From Flavobacteriaceae bacterium (GTDB taxonomy: Bacteria > Bacteroidota > Bacteroidia > Flavobacteriales > Flavobacteriaceae), in assembly GCA_025800395.1 (NCBI GenBank), contig JAOXRU010000069.1:1-63576 (forward strand): DNA of 63,576 bases, given 5' to 3'. Positions 63,448 through 63,576 of the stretch are shown here, one piece after another. The position numbers were made by a program, and so were the translations under genes. The notes under the pieces are model-generated. The model did no database searches. It was not told the origin of the DNA and saw only the letters and a program-made list of their open reading frames with translations. Each line of letters begins with the position of its first letter. The first letter of the stretch is position 1.

Positions 63448-63576
63448 TCAATAAATTAATGAGCCCGATTTTCTTTTTAGTTTGTCATCAAATTTAAAAT
63501 TATAAATTGGATATGAATAATGTTTAGATGTTTTTTCAATAGCCGTACTGGTTATAAGTGCTAATACACTATCTTG
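63448..63576 (-). CDS. Possible 3' end of a minus-strand gene (cut by window edge)
   Basis: A minus-strand frame is open for 42 codons from the window edge to a TGA at 63448. It reads QDSVLALITSTAIEKTSKHY and onward to KLKRKSGSLIY. The composition is protein-like, unlike the other frames here, but it is short and I do not recognise it. The rest, 63294-63447, shows nothing supportable. Confidence 0.35.
   Translation of the reverse strand, partial: QDSVLALITSTAIEKTSKHYSYPIYNFKFDDKLKRKSGSLIY

Noticed and set aside
63303-63497. A 64-codon plus-strand frame at the right end
   Set aside because: No recognisable motif, and it overlaps the more protein-like minus-strand frame ending at 63448.

Overview
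The window looks like a chromosomal segment of a marine-type member of Flavobacteriaceae (Bacteroidota). The evidence is AT-rich DNA, two tandem SusC/SusD outer-membrane uptake pairs, gliding and type IX secretion genes (porV, gldJ, a PorP/SprF-derived gene, a TPR-PD40-OmpA protein), NhaD, a split pyruvate dehydrogenase locus, and several promoters of the Bacteroidota type (TTG, 19-22 bp, TAnnTTTG). No genus is claimed. No phage, plasmid, transposase, CRISPR array or rRNA was seen.

Layout. 1-5.4 kb: the 5' part of an M3 peptidase gene, purE-purK, a fused hypoxanthine phosphoribosyltransferase/adenylate kinase, and obgE. 5.5-8.3 kb: an OmpA/PD40 envelope protein, and upstream of it a chimeric gene that appears to join adhesin-type repeats to the tail of a PorP/SprF barrel. 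8.5-19.0 kb: mpl, a PaiB-like protein, then radC, a deacetylase-like gene, yjjG, a lipoprotein, a DUF5723 barrel and a secreted protein in one direction, followed by rarA, a rhomboid protease and rlmB. 19.2-29.8 kb: two SusC/SusD pairs, the promoter-distal one followed by an extra lipoprotein. 30.1-31.8 kb: a PafA-like phosphatase. 31.9-33.4 kb: mlaE-mlaF lipid transport. 33.7-38.5 kb: a five-gene minus-strand operon (M28 peptidase, SDR, SprT-like, mannose-1-phosphate guanylyltransferase, DUF389).

38.6-46.5 kb: pdhA-pdhC, porV-cdd, gldJ and murF. 46.5-47.1 kb: a 98-bp tandem repeat ending in a 24-bp perfect inverted repeat, then two tRNA-Val(UAC) genes. 47.1-50.6 kb: folC and an exbB-exbD-tonB operon that could energise the SusC transporters. 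50.7-53.4 kb: a glutamate/leucine-type dehydrogenase with nhaD. 54.0-62.6 kb: an acyl-CoA dehydrogenase, gltB-gltD and a class V aminotransferase. The right end holds a small conserved-looking gene and possibly the 3' end of another gene.

The strongest oddities are the adhesin/PorP chimera (7527-8315), the repeat array beside the tRNA genes (46555-46825), the HPRT-Adk fusion, the absence of porU between porV and gldJ, and the matching promoter and leader sequences of the two susC genes. All identifications rest on reading the sequence and recalled family features. No database search was run.
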